In this document: piece after piece, positions 1 through 8,446 of the stretch
Position numbering within the stretch: position 1 is the stretch's first letter
How the letters are laid out: the number at the start of each line of letters is the position of its first letter
From: SAR324 cluster bacterium
Lineage (GTDB): Bacteria > SAR324 > NAC60-12
Assembly (NCBI GenBank): GCA_015232315.1
Contig: JADFZZ010000002.1
Location: 1 to 64,000 of the forward strand
Direction of reading: 5' to 3'
Length of the DNA stretch: 64,000 bases
Notes under the pieces: generated by a model
Databases searched by the model: none
Told to the model about the DNA's origin: nothing
What the model saw: the letters and a program-made list of their open reading frames with translations, nothing else
Made by a program: the position numbers and the translations under genes

Positions 1-51
1 TTCTGTCCTTGGAAAATAGATAAAAAACCAATGCTTTTCACCGAAATTTTC

Positions 52-361
52 CCACCTGTGCAGGTGTATTTTACGCAACCAGTTTAAACTCAAGGACATG
101 ATGCTTAAACCAGGTTGGATATTCCTGCCTATGAGATACGAAAACAGTTGGGACTACGGAATTCGAGTAATCGGGGAGAAAAGGCCAATGATCTGCTGGT
201 TGCTGATCGACAAAAAAACAATGGCATGAGCTGGTCTAAGGCAGGGAGTGTGGCCTTGGCTTCGGTGACGGCCTTAAAAAAGAATCAGGAATATCCAACC
301 TGGTTTAAGCATCATGTCCTTGAGTTTAAACTGGTTGCGTAAAATACACCTGCACAGGTGG
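52..361. repeat. Perfect 76-bp inverted repeat (arms 52-127 and 286-361), insertion sequence end
   Basis: Bases 52-127 are the exact reverse complement of 286-361. The right arm contains the last codons and stop of a transposase fragment followed by the palindrome-like acctgcacaggt, so each arm looks like the same end of one insertion sequence. The 158 bases between them hold more of that transposase reading frame. Two identical ends facing each other indicate an IS-mediated inversion or deletion, or abutting copies that were later deleted, rather than an intact element. The perfect identity suggests the event is recent or that gene conversion keeps the arms alike. Confidence 0.85.
128..342 (+). 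pseudogene. C-terminal fragment of a DDE-type transposase
   Basis: An open frame of about 70 codons ends at TAA 340-342 inside the right arm of the inverted repeat. It reads like the C-terminus of a transposase (NNGMSWSKAGSVALASVTAL, then WFKHHVLEFKLVA), and no catalytic DDE core remains. The frame is open upstream to 115, but bases up to 127 belong to the left repeat arm and are not native coding sequence. It is not expected to make a functional enzyme. The family assignment (ISLre2/ISKra4-like tails look similar) is from memory of such tails and is uncertain. Confidence 0.5.
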
Positions 362-682
362 AAACTTTTGTCTATCGGGGGAACGGCCAATCATCTTCAT
401 CTGCTACTCTCAATGTCATCGAGTCTCTCTGTTGCCAAGGCACTGCAACTGATCAAAGGGGGTTCATCCAAATGGATTCACGATACCTTTCCAGAACATC
501 AATCGTTCGCGTGGCAGGAAGGGTATGCGGCCTTCAGTGTTGGCATCTCCCAAATGCCGGATACGCTTGCCTATATTCAGAGGCAAGAAGAGCATCATCA
601 TAAAAAGACTTTTGAGGAGGAGTTTGTTGCCTTTCTCAAGAAACACAATATGGAATATGATGAACGGTATCTATGGGGATGA
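362..682 (+). pseudogene. 5'-truncated IS200/IS605-type Y1 transposase (TnpA/RAYT-like)
   Basis: The frame keeps the HUH motif (NHLHLLL) and the C-terminal segment with the nucleophilic tyrosine (LAYIQRQEEHHHKK) and the usual ending EYDERYLWG, so the family is clear. Intact Y1 transposases have about 150 residues. Here the native sequence starts abruptly at base 362, exactly where the 76-bp inverted repeat ends, so roughly the first 45 codons were lost when the other element inserted or recombined. An in-frame ATG at 314 inside the repeat could still give a 122-residue chimera. REP-like repeats follow immediately downstream, which is the context of REP-associated transposases. Confidence 0.8.
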
Positions 683-1010
683 ATATTTTTCATTCGTCCC
701 TACGGGACTAATCTTATTTGCGAAAATCCGAAATCCCCATGCTAAAGCACGGGGCTACTATCGCTTGTCCCTCACGGGACACATTCAAACCCGTTCCAAT
801 ATTGATCCCGTGAGGGATTAACGAGAATAGCCCAGCGATTGATCGCTGGGGCACTCAACCACACCCGTTCCAAGTCCCGTAGGGACCGTCGATATTGATC
901 CCGTGAGGGATTAACGAGAATAGCCCAGCGATTGATCGCTGGGGCACTCAACCACACCCGTTCCAAGTCCCGTAAGGACGGATGAAACATATTTTTGAAA
1001 AAAAACGCTT
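683..1010. other. Gene-free repeat-rich spacer
   Basis: This 328-base spacer lies between the Y1 transposase remnant and hsdS. It contains short hairpins of the form tccctacggga and cccgtgaggga, then the 93-bp tandem repeat listed separately. I see no gene. The 72-codon minus-strand frame here only translates the repeats. Confidence 0.8.
801..980. repeat. 93-bp tandem REP-like repeat, two copies
   Basis: Copy 1 is 801-893 and copy 2 is 894-980, with one substitution near the end (cgtagggac versus cgtaaggac). Each unit holds a perfect 9-bp hairpin, cccagcgat-tg-atcgctggg, and is bounded by gtcccgtagggac- and cccgtgaggga-type palindromes. This organisation, next to a Y1 transposase remnant, is typical of REP/BIME elements mobilised by RAYT proteins. 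The position just upstream of hsdS means it may affect mRNA stability or termination. Confidence 0.85.
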
Positions 1011-2675
1011 ATGAGTATTGAACGATTACTGGAAAACTTTGATGGATTGCTAGACAGCCCCCAAAACGTGGAGGAACTCAAAAAACTCATTCTGGAGTTG
1101 GCGGTGCGGGGCAAACTCGTCCCGCAAGATCCCCACGATGAACCGGCCTCCGAACTCCTGAAACGCATTCAGGCTGAAAAACAGAAGCTGATTGCTGAAA
1201 AGAAACTTCCAAAAAGCAACCCCTTGCCTCCGATTACGGATGAGGAAATGCCTTATGAGTTGCCGAAGGGGTGGGAGTTGGTGAGATTGGGACAAATCAT
1301 ACATATTTCCTCAGGCAATGCATTGCCATCTCATAAAATGAATGAAGGCAATATTCCTGTTTATGGTGGTAATGGAATTACAGGTTATCATAATTCGACT
1401 AACGTAAATGAGGAAACAGTAGTAATTGGAAGAGTTGGTTTTTATTGTGGGAGTATTCACTTAACACCAAATCAAGCATGGGTAACGGACAATGCATTTA
1501 TTACCATGTTTTCAAAATCGAATATTTATAAGGATTTTCTAGTATGGCTCTTAAAGGGAACTGATTTGCGTCAAGATGATAGTGGTACAGCACAACCTGT
1601 TATTTCTGGAAGAAAGCTATATCCAATTGTTGTATGTCTCCCCCCCCTCGCAGAACAAAAACGCATCGTAGCGAAAGTGGATGAGTTGATGAAGCAGTGT
1701 GAGGCACTGAAGCAGGATTTGGAGCAGCAGGAACAGAAACGGTTGGTGCTGAACAAAGCTACCCTGGCGAAGATCGAAGAGACTTCCACGCCCGAAGAAT
1801 TCCACAAACGCTGGAACTTCCTCTTTCAGCAGTTTGACGCACTCTATACCGTCCCTGAAAACGTCAAAGCCCTCAAACAAATGATCCTCCAGATGGCGGT
1901 TCAAGGCAAACTCGTCCCCCAGGATCCAAACGATGAACCGGCCTCCGAACTCCTCCAACGCATCCATGCTGAAAAACAGAAGCTGATTGCTGAAAAGAAA
2001 ATCAAAAAGACTGATCCCTTGCCTCCTATCACTGAAGCGGAAATGCCTTATGAGCTTCCTAAAAATTGGTGTTGGACTCAACTGAATGAAGCTGGAATTA
2101 TCAATCCACGTAATGATGTGGACGATGAGTTAGAGACTTCATTTGTGCCAATGACATTGATTCAGGCTGAATACGGTCTAAAAATTAATTCTGAGAAACG
2201 CTCTTGGAAAGAGATTAAAGCTGGGTTTACACATTTTGCAGAAAATGATGTTACTCTAGCCAAGATAACGCCTTGCTTTCAAAATGGAAAATCTGCTGTA
2301 ATGCGTAACCTCTTTAATGGAGTTGGGGCAGGAACAACAGAATTACATGTTTTTCGACCTATTTCAGGATTGGTGCTGTCTGACTATGTTTTAATCTATC
2401 TGAAATCTCCAAAGTTTATTAACGAAGGCATTCCAAAGATGACGGGAACTGCTGGTCAAAAACGTATTCCTAAAGATTATTTTGCTGGTAATGCTTTTCC
2501 CCTCCCCCCCCTCGCAGAGCAAAAACGCATCGTAGCGAAAGTCGATCAACTGCTGGCCTTGTGTGACGAACTGGCATCCCGACTGGCGCAATCCCGAATA
2601 CAGAATGAGACCTTGATGCGGTCGGTGTTGCATCAGGTGTTTAATGGAAAAGAAGGTGAACCATGTCTGATTTAA
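1011..2675 (+). CDS. hsdS: Type I restriction-modification specificity subunit (HsdS)
   Basis: This 554-residue protein has two target-recognition domains (roughly residues 80-215 and 345-505), each followed by the conserved helical signature LPPLAEQKRIVAKVD. HsdS sets the bipartite DNA sequence recognised by the HsdM methylase and HsdR translocase. The N-terminal and central conserved parts are near copies of each other (LVPQDPxDEPASELL, then AEKQKLIAEKK), giving the usual pseudo-symmetric layout. The variable domains look more AT-rich than the conserved parts, suggesting exchange by recombination. No hsdM or hsdR lies in the window. Upstream are only IS remnants and repeats, so this is an orphan or the surviving end of an operon. 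The next gene overlaps it by 13 bases. Confidence 0.93.
   Translation: MSIERLLENFDGLLDSPQNVEELKKLILELAVRGKLVPQDPHDEPASELLKRIQAEKQKLIAEKKLPKSNPLPPITDEEMPYELPKGWELVRLGQIIHISSGNALPSHKMNEGNIPVYGGNGITGYHNSTNVNEETVVIGRVGFYCGSIHLTPNQAWVTDNAFITMFSKSNIYKDFLVWLLKGTDLRQDDSGTAQPVISGRKLYPIVVCLPPLAEQKRIVAKVDELMKQCEALKQDLEQQEQKRLVLNKATLAKIEETSTPEEFHKRWNFLFQQFDALYTVPENVKALKQMILQMAVQGKLVPQDPNDEPASELLQRIHAEKQKLIAEKKIKKTDPLPPITEAEMPYELPKNWCWTQLNEAGIINPRNDVDDELETSFVPMTLIQAEYGLKINSEKRSWKEIKAGFTHFAENDVTLAKITPCFQNGKSAVMRNLFNGVGAGTTELHVFRPISGLVLSDYVLIYLKSPKFINEGIPKMTGTAGQKRIPKDYFAGNAFPLPPLAEQKRIVAKVDQLLALCDELASRLAQSRIQNETLMRSVLHQVFNGKEGEPCLI
1110..2542 (+). repeat. Near-identical direct repeats inside hsdS
   Basis: Bases 1110-1205 and 1905-2000 are nearly identical, as are 1640-1678 and 2503-2542 (a run of C followed by ctcgcagarcaaaaacgcat). 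They encode the conserved spacers on either side of the two recognition domains. Their DNA-level identity, beyond what protein conservation requires, makes them substrates for homologous exchange or deletion of a recognition domain. Confidence 0.8.
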
Positions 2676-3691
2676 TTTTAAACTCATTAGTTATTGAGAA
2701 CTTCAGAATCCTCAAGAAATTGGAGATCAACCCACTGAAACGGATCAACCTGCTGGTCGGGGAAAATAATTCAGGAAAAACCACCGTCCTGGAAGCCTTG
2801 AGATTTTATGCAACCCGAGCCGAGTTTATCTCGACGTGGCTGATGCTGAACTCCAGAGATGAAACCAGTGATGACAATTTTCTCCAGCAACAGTCCGCAA
2901 CTCCGATCCGGAATATTCAATATTTATTTCATCGGGATCTCATCGAACATGGTGCCCCTCAAAAACACCTCTCCATTGGGAGCATTGACGGTCACAAACT
3001 GCAAATGACCCTGTCACAAAATATACTTGAATTTAAGTTTGATGGAATTGCCCATTCATTCAATCTCTATGATTTTTTTCTCACCGGAATCAACCAGCGC
3101 TATCAGTGGAACATTGAACAGATTCCTGTTCAGTTTATTCCGGCTCAAGGACTGTTTCGTCAAAATACAGAAACCCTGTGGGATAACATCGCCAGTACAG
3201 AGGGAGAGGATGACATCCTGAATTGCCTGAAAATTCTGCATCCTGACATCAAGCGGATCAATTTTGGAAAAGACGCGGAATACAACACCACTTCCCGTAT
3301 CCCCATTGTGTTGCTGGAAGGGGAGTTGAAGCGTCGTCCGTTACGTAGCCTGGGAGAAGGATTAACCCGTTTGTTTGGCTTGGCCTTATCCATGGTGAAC
3401 GCCAAAAACGGCTGGTTGCTGGTGGATGAAATTGAAAGCGGACTGCATTATTCCATGCAACCGTTGTTGTGGGAATATCTGCTCACCTTGTCCAGTCGGC
3501 TGAATGTCCAGATCTTTGCGACCACCCATAGTTGGGATGCAATCCAGGGGTTACAACAGGCAATCGAAAAACAACACCAGCCCGATGCCCAACTGATCCG
3601 CCTGCGCCGGATTCAAGGAGAAATTTGTGCGGAAACCTTCACCACCGAAGAACTCCGGATCATGACCCGTGATCATCTGGAGGTACGATAA
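2663..3691 (+). CDS. AAA family ATPase (AAA_21/OLD-like)
   Basis: This 342-residue P-loop ATPase carries Walker A GENNSGKT (about residue 33), Walker B LLVDEIESGLH (about residue 251) and a C-terminal switch segment IFATTHSWDA. That pattern fits the SMC/RecF-like ATPases that pair with a separate TOPRIM or DUF3226/DUF4435 nuclease in defence islands. It overlaps hsdS by 13 bases and its stop overlaps the next start (TAATG at 3689-3693), so all three were co-translated. The downstream partner is broken, so this ATPase has probably lost its effector. Its specific role is inferred from family context only. Confidence 0.85.
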   Translation: MSDLILNSLVIENFRILKKLEINPLKRINLLVGENNSGKTTVLEALRFYATRAEFISTWLMLNSRDETSDDNFLQQQSATPIRNIQYLFHRDLIEHGAPQKHLSIGSIDGHKLQMTLSQNILEFKFDGIAHSFNLYDFFLTGINQRYQWNIEQIPVQFIPAQGLFRQNTETLWDNIASTEGEDDILNCLKILHPDIKRINFGKDAEYNTTSRIPIVLLEGELKRRPLRSLGEGLTRLFGLALSMVNAKNGWLLVDEIESGLHYSMQPLLWEYLLTLSSRLNVQIFATTHSWDAIQGLQQAIEKQHQPDAQLIRLRRIQGEICAETFTTEELRIMTRDHLEVR

Positions 3692-3807
3692 TGCGGCCCA
3701 ATATCAAATTCATAGTGGAAGGCCTGGAATCAGATCCTTCGCTAACGCTCAGGATGACAGGTGTTGTAAGTTGCAAATGGGATTTATCGATACCCTTCAG
3801 CCTGTAG
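3691..3807 (+). pseudogene. Truncated partner gene of the AAA ATPase (TOPRIM/DUF3226-like start)
   Basis: The frame starts MRPNIKFIVEG, a beginning typical of the small TOPRIM-like proteins encoded after AAA_21 ATPases, and its ATG overlaps the upstream stop by one base. After about 12 codons the sequence runs into gatccttcgctaacgctcaggatgaca (3733-3759), a phrase I recognise as a common dispersed intergenic repeat, and the frame ends after 38 codons. The 3' part runs antisense into the ABC transporter gene. I read this as a gene deleted from its 12th codon onward. The family call rests on very few residues. Confidence 0.5.
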
Positions 3808-5640
3808 GAAAAAGAGGTGGGCGTAATGTCCATTTTGGGCCATCAGGGATTGATGGTCACCGGATTCCATGATTTTTCCGGCTTGGATGACCATGATGTG
3901 ATCCGCCATGCGGACTGTGGAAAAGCGGTGAGAAATCAGGATGGCCATTTTATTGTGTGTCAAACTGCGGAAATGTTCAAAAATGGTGGCTTCCGCGCCG
4001 GCATCCATCGCCGCGGTCGGTTCATCCAGCACCAGAATATCCGCTTTGGTCCGCATGAAGGATCGGGAAAGGGCAATTTTCTGCCATTGTCCGCCTGAAA
4101 GTTCTCTGCCGTTTTTGAACCAGCGTCCAAGCTGGGTGTGATAGCCTTCAGGCAAATCCTTGATGAAGGGTGAAGCCAGCCCTTTTTCTGAAGCGGCCAG
4201 CCATTGTTCCTCATCCTGATAACGCTCAATGTCGCCCACTCCGATATTTTCCCCAACCAGAAACTGGTATCGTGAAAAATCCTGAAATATCACTCCGATT
4301 CTGGTCCGCAATGTTTCAGGGTTCCAATGACGTAAATCCAGTCCATCCAGAAGGATTCGGCCTTCGGTGGGGTCATACAAGCGGGTGAGCAATTTGATCA
4401 ATGTCGTTTTTCCTGAGCCGTTTTCTCCCACCAGTGCGAGACTGGCCCCGGGTTTCAGATGAAATGAAATGTTCTGCAATGCTGGCGCTGATGAGCCGGG
4501 ATAAGTGAAACTGACATTTTCAAAATGAACTCCGTCTCCGGGGTTAGGCCCCGCGGTTTCATGGCCTTCCTGCTCAGGAACTTCCTGCTCCAGATATTCA
4601 TACAGATTGGAAAGGTAGAGATTGTCTTCATACATGCCGCCAATGGCAGACAGACTGGCTGAAACTGCCGCTTGTCCCTGTTTGAAAATCAGCAGATACA
4701 TGGTCATTTGTCCCAAGGTGATGGTGCCGGTGATGGTGGCGTAAACAATCCAGGCGTAGGCACCATAAAAGGAGGCAGTGCCCAGAACACCAAGCCCCAG
4801 TCCCCAGATTCCACGTTTCAGGGTCAGATTACGGTCTTCCACATACAATTTGTCAAAAATATCCCGATAACGCCCCAACAGCATGGGGCCAAGTTGATAC
4901 AGTTTGACTTCCTTGGCGGAATCTTCACGGGCAATGACCGTTTCGAGATACATCTGCATGCGTGTTTCAGGGGAACGCCAACGGAACAAACGAAAGGCAT
5001 CTCCTGAAAATTTGGTTTCCGCGATGAATTCCGGAAGTCCGCCAACGATCAGGATCAGAACCGCCCACGGGGAAAACTGAATCAGCAACAGACAATAGCT
5101 GAGGAGTGAGATGGCGTTTTGAGTCAAGCCAAAGGTCCGGTTGACCAGACTCAAGGGACGACTGGAGGCTTCTCTGCGGGCGCGGGTCAGTTTGTCATAA
5201 AATTCGGAGTCCTCAAAATGCGCGATCTGGAGGGTCAAGGCCTTTTCCAGAATCATCACATTGACACGTTGCCCGAGCAAGGCCCGAAATAGCGACTGTA
5301 TGATGGAAATTCCGCGTTGCGCGCCTGACAGGGAAATCACCACCAATGCTTCCAATGCCACAAAAAACAGGACATCCTGAATTTGGATTTCTTCCTGAAG
5401 TTCCGCCACTTTCATGGCATGAACGACTCCATCGACAATCAATTGTCCGACATAGGCCACACCAGCGGGAAGAATACCAGCGGTCAAAGTCAGCAGTGCG
5501 AGGGCAACCGTGAATTGCCGGTGTGTGGTCCACACCAGTTCAAGCGCTCTCTGGCTGTAACGGAAGACACCAAAAAACCGGGTGAATACACTGACATTTT
5601 CAGCGGCAGAGGGCGTGGTGATGTTTGCATGGGGGGTCAT
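3784..5640 (-). CDS. ABC exporter, fused membrane and ATPase domains
   Basis: This 618-residue half-transporter has an N-terminal type I exporter membrane domain (about residues 30-340, several hydrophobic helices) and a C-terminal nucleotide-binding domain. All catalytic motifs are present: Walker A GENGSGKT, signature LSGGQWQKIALSR, Walker B ILVLDEPTAAMD and switch histidine in ISHRFS. It should act as a homodimer in the inner membrane and export a lipid, peptide or drug. The substrate cannot be read from the sequence. The gene stands alone, and its 3' end overlaps the broken gene on the other strand by 24 bases. Confidence 0.92.
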   Translation of the reverse strand: MTPHANITTPSAAENVSVFTRFFGVFRYSQRALELVWTTHRQFTVALALLTLTAGILPAGVAYVGQLIVDGVVHAMKVAELQEEIQIQDVLFFVALEALVVISLSGAQRGISIIQSLFRALLGQRVNVMILEKALTLQIAHFEDSEFYDKLTRARREASSRPLSLVNRTFGLTQNAISLLSYCLLLIQFSPWAVLILIVGGLPEFIAETKFSGDAFRLFRWRSPETRMQMYLETVIAREDSAKEVKLYQLGPMLLGRYRDIFDKLYVEDRNLTLKRGIWGLGLGVLGTASFYGAYAWIVYATITGTITLGQMTMYLLIFKQGQAAVSASLSAIGGMYEDNLYLSNLYEYLEQEVPEQEGHETAGPNPGDGVHFENVSFTYPGSSAPALQNISFHLKPGASLALVGENGSGKTTLIKLLTRLYDPTEGRILLDGLDLRHWNPETLRTRIGVIFQDFSRYQFLVGENIGVGDIERYQDEEQWLAASEKGLASPFIKDLPEGYHTQLGRWFKNGRELSGGQWQKIALSRSFMRTKADILVLDEPTAAMDAGAEATIFEHFRSLTHNKMAILISHRFSTVRMADHIMVIQAGKIMESGDHQSLMAQNGHYAHLFFLQAEGYR

Positions 5641-5752
5641 GGTGGCCTTTTTAGAAGCAATACAGAAAAATGCGAATCCTGAGAAACACTCAAAAAATAA
5701 TGTAAGCGTTCAGCTTTTAGTATTCAGCGTTATAGGGTGCTGATTTGATGCT

Positions 5753-6565
5753 CTACGATGTCAGCCCTCCCGATTCATGGGCTTTTTTTTCCAGCAGGGA
5801 CATGGCTTTCAAGCCTGTATCTCCAAGGTCATCGGTGTATTGATTCACATAAAGTTCAATGTGCTGTAACGCAATTTGCGGGTCTTTTTCATCAGCATGT
5901 TCCAGAATGTAATGGAGCACTTCATCGGTATGGTTTCTTGCATAATCAATACTCTGCCGGACGAGGTCCGACAATTGACGGGCCTCGGTAGCTGAAAACC
6001 GCTGGCGATTGAGGCAGATGCACCCCAGTGGCAGTGGCATTCCGGTTTGCTCCTGCCACCAGGCCCCCAGATCAACGTGCAGTCGAATCCCCTGATTTTC
6101 GTAGGTGAAGCGACTTTCATGAATGATCACTCCCGCATCCAGTTTGCCTGTTTTGAGCTGGGTCAGAATTTCACGGAAGGGTAAAAAAACGATTTCTGAA
6201 GGTTGGGAATTCCAGAGAGAAAACAACAGATGCGCTGTGGTGTGTTTTCCCGGCAGTCCCACTTTTTGAAATGGAGGTTTTCGGATCGCACCTGGCGGTG
6301 TAAGCACCACCGGACCATAACCCATTCCCAGTGCGGCACCTGATGTCAGCAAATGGTAATCTGCCTGGATTTGGAAATATTTCATGACTGAGACCTTGAG
6401 CATGTCTGTTTGCTGATTCACCACGAGATCGTTCAGGGTATGGATATCGCAATGTCTGACATCAAACAGGAAGGGGGAGGTGTCTATGTGGCCATGGGTC
6501 ATGGCGTAAAAAATGAAAGTGTCGTTGGGGCACGGAGAATAGGCTAAAGAGATCGACCTGGACAT
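5753..6565 (-). CDS. mqnD: 1,4-dihydroxy-6-naphthoate synthase (MqnD)
   Basis: MqnD converts cyclic de-hypoxanthine futalosine to 1,4-dihydroxy-6-naphthoate in the futalosine route to menaquinone. The 270-residue protein has the family signature SPCPNDTFIF near the N-terminus and the periplasmic-binding-protein-like fold pattern (DMLKVSVMKY, then ALGMGYGPVV). No other mqn gene is in the window, so the pathway genes are dispersed. It indicates that the organism makes menaquinone and does not depend on the classical MenFDHCEB route. Confidence 0.93.
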   Translation of the reverse strand: MSRSISLAYSPCPNDTFIFYAMTHGHIDTSPFLFDVRHCDIHTLNDLVVNQQTDMLKVSVMKYFQIQADYHLLTSGAALGMGYGPVVLTPPGAIRKPPFQKVGLPGKHTTAHLLFSLWNSQPSEIVFLPFREILTQLKTGKLDAGVIIHESRFTYENQGIRLHVDLGAWWQEQTGMPLPLGCICLNRQRFSATEARQLSDLVRQSIDYARNHTDEVLHYILEHADEKDPQIALQHIELYVNQYTDDLGDTGLKAMSLLEKKAHESGGLTS

Positions 6566-6667
6566 GGTTCCTGCGTAAAAAATTATGAAATGACGTCAAT
6601 GTGGGGACGTTTTAGCATGCCCGTTTTCATAAGACAAATACCAAAATACCGGATGTCGGGTATTTGG

Positions 6668-6774
6668 TGGTTACGAATCATGGGCTGGCGGGTCGCCCTT
6701 ACGAATCTTTGGCTGTACGGACGAGCGGCGGGTCGCCCCTACGAATCTTGGCTGGCGGGTCGTCCTTACGAATC
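6668..6774. repeat. Degenerate tandem repeat, three units of about 25 bp
   Basis: The phrase ggctggcgggtcgcccttac and its extension acgaatc recur at 6683-6707, 6726-6747 (partial) and 6750-6774, and ttacgaatcatg also precedes the first unit. It is GC-rich against an AT-rich surrounding and resembles dispersed gggtcgcccctacgaat elements of many bacterial genomes. It lies in the 307-base gap between mqnD and the ankyrin lipoprotein gene. I see no gene in that gap. Confidence 0.7.
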
Positions 6775-6872
6775 ATGGGGAATTAACCTATTGCGTTTAT
6801 CATACAGGAATGTTTATAACCCCAATTAGATGTTCCATATTTTTTGAAATCATTTCAATTCATGATTGCCTT

Positions 6873-7304
6873 ATGCCCTTATTCAAATGGATAGTTGCGG
6901 GAATGGTATTTCTGGTGACCGGATGTCTGGGATATTCTCCAGATGCGGCGTTGCATAGTGCCGCGAATACAGGAAATCTTGGAACGGTGATCCAGACAAT
7001 TTCGGAAGGTGCCAAAATCGATTCGGTCAACGAAAAGAGCCAGAGTGCGTTGATGCTGGCCGCACAGGGGGGATATACCGGTGTGGTGAAATATCTGGTG
7101 TCACGTGGAGCCAATATCAAACAGAAGGATGCTACCGGAAATACAGCATTGGATTTGGCGACTCAGGCAAGAAAGCGAGAAGTGGTTGATTTTCTGAGGA
7201 GCCACCTGGGCTTGCCGCCGTTGGATGATAAAGACTGGATGAATGAGATTGCCAAACCGGCTTCAGAAGACGAATCCTCCAAAGTTCGGCGCTTTTCTTA
7301 TTAA
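6873..7304 (+). CDS. Ankyrin-repeat lipoprotein
   Basis: This 143-residue protein has a lipoprotein signal (FKWIVAGMVFLVTGC, lipobox VTGC) and then about three ankyrin repeats (ALHSAANTGN, SALMLAAQGGYTGVVKYL, TALDLATQARKREVVDFL). It should be lipid-anchored and mediate protein contacts in the periplasm or outer membrane. I chose ATG 6873 because it starts the signal peptide directly. The upstream in-frame start at 6810 would put 21 extra residues before it. The gene ends tail to tail with phaC, overlapping by 4 bases. Confidence 0.85.
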   Translation: MPLFKWIVAGMVFLVTGCLGYSPDAALHSAANTGNLGTVIQTISEGAKIDSVNEKSQSALMLAAQGGYTGVVKYLVSRGANIKQKDATGNTALDLATQARKREVVDFLRSHLGLPPLDDKDWMNEIAKPASEDESSKVRRFSY

Positions 7305-8446
7305 TTGGAGCGTCTTGCCAGCCATTCAGCACTGGCTCCCCACACATAATCCACCGCTTTTCTTCCAGCAAAGACTCCGGCATGTCCGCCAGGTACTACA
7401 CGGAATTCTTTATCTTCCGCAGTGATCACATCCATGATTTTACGTGAACTTTTCAAGGAAACAATTTTGTCATCATTGCCGGCAAATGAAAGCAGACTGG
7501 CATGGATCTGCTTCAGATTCGCTTCTTTTTCGCCAACAGTCATTTTTCCTTGTGCCAACTGGTTTTCGATCCACATGTGAACCACAATGCTTTTCATGGT
7601 GGCCCCCGGGTAATCGACCATGTTATTAAACCAGTGACCCATGGAATCATGGGAAATCAGATAATCACGATCCCAGAGATGCAGGATAAAATCCCAGAAA
7701 CTGGTAAAATTACCAATGGGGTTGGTGAGCCAGAAACCAATGGTTCCAAGTTTGCCGGAAATATGGAGATATTTGGGGTTCACATTGATGAGTTTGAAAT
7801 TGAAAGCTCTCGCCAGTCGATGGGCTGGTTGATAGGTCATGGTAAAAACCTTGCCGGCCGCACCCATCTGATGCATGTCAATGGGACTGGCAACTGTCAC
7901 AATATTACGGATTGCGGCATCTTCATGAACAGCGGTGTAAATGAGAGAAAACAATCCCCCCATGCAATAGCCAAACAGGGACAGTTCCTGTTTTCCAGAA
8001 TATTCACGGATGTGCTGGATTGCTTTGGGCATCCAGTCAAGTAAATAGGTTTCAAAAGAGAGATGTGAATGATCCCGGTCAGGGTTTCCCCAGTTGATCA
8101 GGTAAACATCAAAACCCTGTGCCAGATAATAACTGACCAGACTTCGCTGGGGGTATAGATCAAAAATAAAAGCTCCCACGGCCAGTGGGGGAATCAAGAC
8201 CAGCGGAACACGATGCACCTTGTTCAGCACAGGAATGGTCTGATTGGCGATGGTCACACTTTCTCTCGTGAGTGCCGGATAATGACGCACAGACAACAGG
8301 TCTTCTTCATGGATGATGTCAAAAGGGGTTTTGTCCACCCGTTTCATGGAGCCTGAGTCCAGCGAGCGTTCAATCAGATTCACCATGGAAAGCCATGCTT
8401 TTTCCATGACAACGTTTTTGTTCAGGACTGTGGCGGATGATGCCAT
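7301..8446 (-). CDS. phaC: Class III poly(3-hydroxyalkanoate) synthase subunit PhaC
   Basis: PhaC polymerises 3-hydroxyacyl-CoA into polyhydroxyalkanoate storage granules. The 381-residue length fits class III (PhaC of PhaEC synthases). The lipase-like box is GYCMGG with the nucleophilic cysteine, and the other triad residues are visible in GNDDKIV (Asp) and GGHAGVFAG (His). Class III enzymes need PhaE, which is not encoded next to it. It may lie elsewhere, as may the phaA and phaB precursor genes. The gene is monocistronic. Confidence 0.9.
   Translation of the reverse strand: MASSATVLNKNVVMEKAWLSMVNLIERSLDSGSMKRVDKTPFDIIHEEDLLSVRHYPALTRESVTIANQTIPVLNKVHRVPLVLIPPLAVGAFIFDLYPQRSLVSYYLAQGFDVYLINWGNPDRDHSHLSFETYLLDWMPKAIQHIREYSGKQELSLFGYCMGGLFSLIYTAVHEDAAIRNIVTVASPIDMHQMGAAGKVFTMTYQPAHRLARAFNFKLINVNPKYLHISGKLGTIGFWLTNPIGNFTSFWDFILHLWDRDYLISHDSMGHWFNNMVDYPGATMKSIVVHMWIENQLAQGKMTVGEKEANLKQIHASLLSFAGNDDKIVSLKSSRKIMDVITAEDKEFRVVPGGHAGVFAGRKAVDYVWGASAEWLARRSN

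Noticed and set aside
801-980. Possible CRISPR-like array
   Set aside because: Only two units, the 93-bp units are contiguous with no distinct spacers, and there are no cas genes.
772-990. 72-codon minus-strand frame with internally repeated protein sequence
   Set aside because: It is only the translation of the 93-bp tandem REP-like repeat; no start signal and no protein family.
1617-2081. 154-codon minus-strand frame inside hsdS
   Set aside because: It is antisense to well-conserved hsdS motifs and has no family similarity.
1011-2675. Complete type I restriction-modification system
   Set aside because: Only the specificity subunit is present; no methylase or restriction subunit is in the window.
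5383-5682. 99-codon plus-strand frame over the ABC exporter start
   Set aside because: It is antisense to the signal and first membrane segment of a clear gene and has no start signal.
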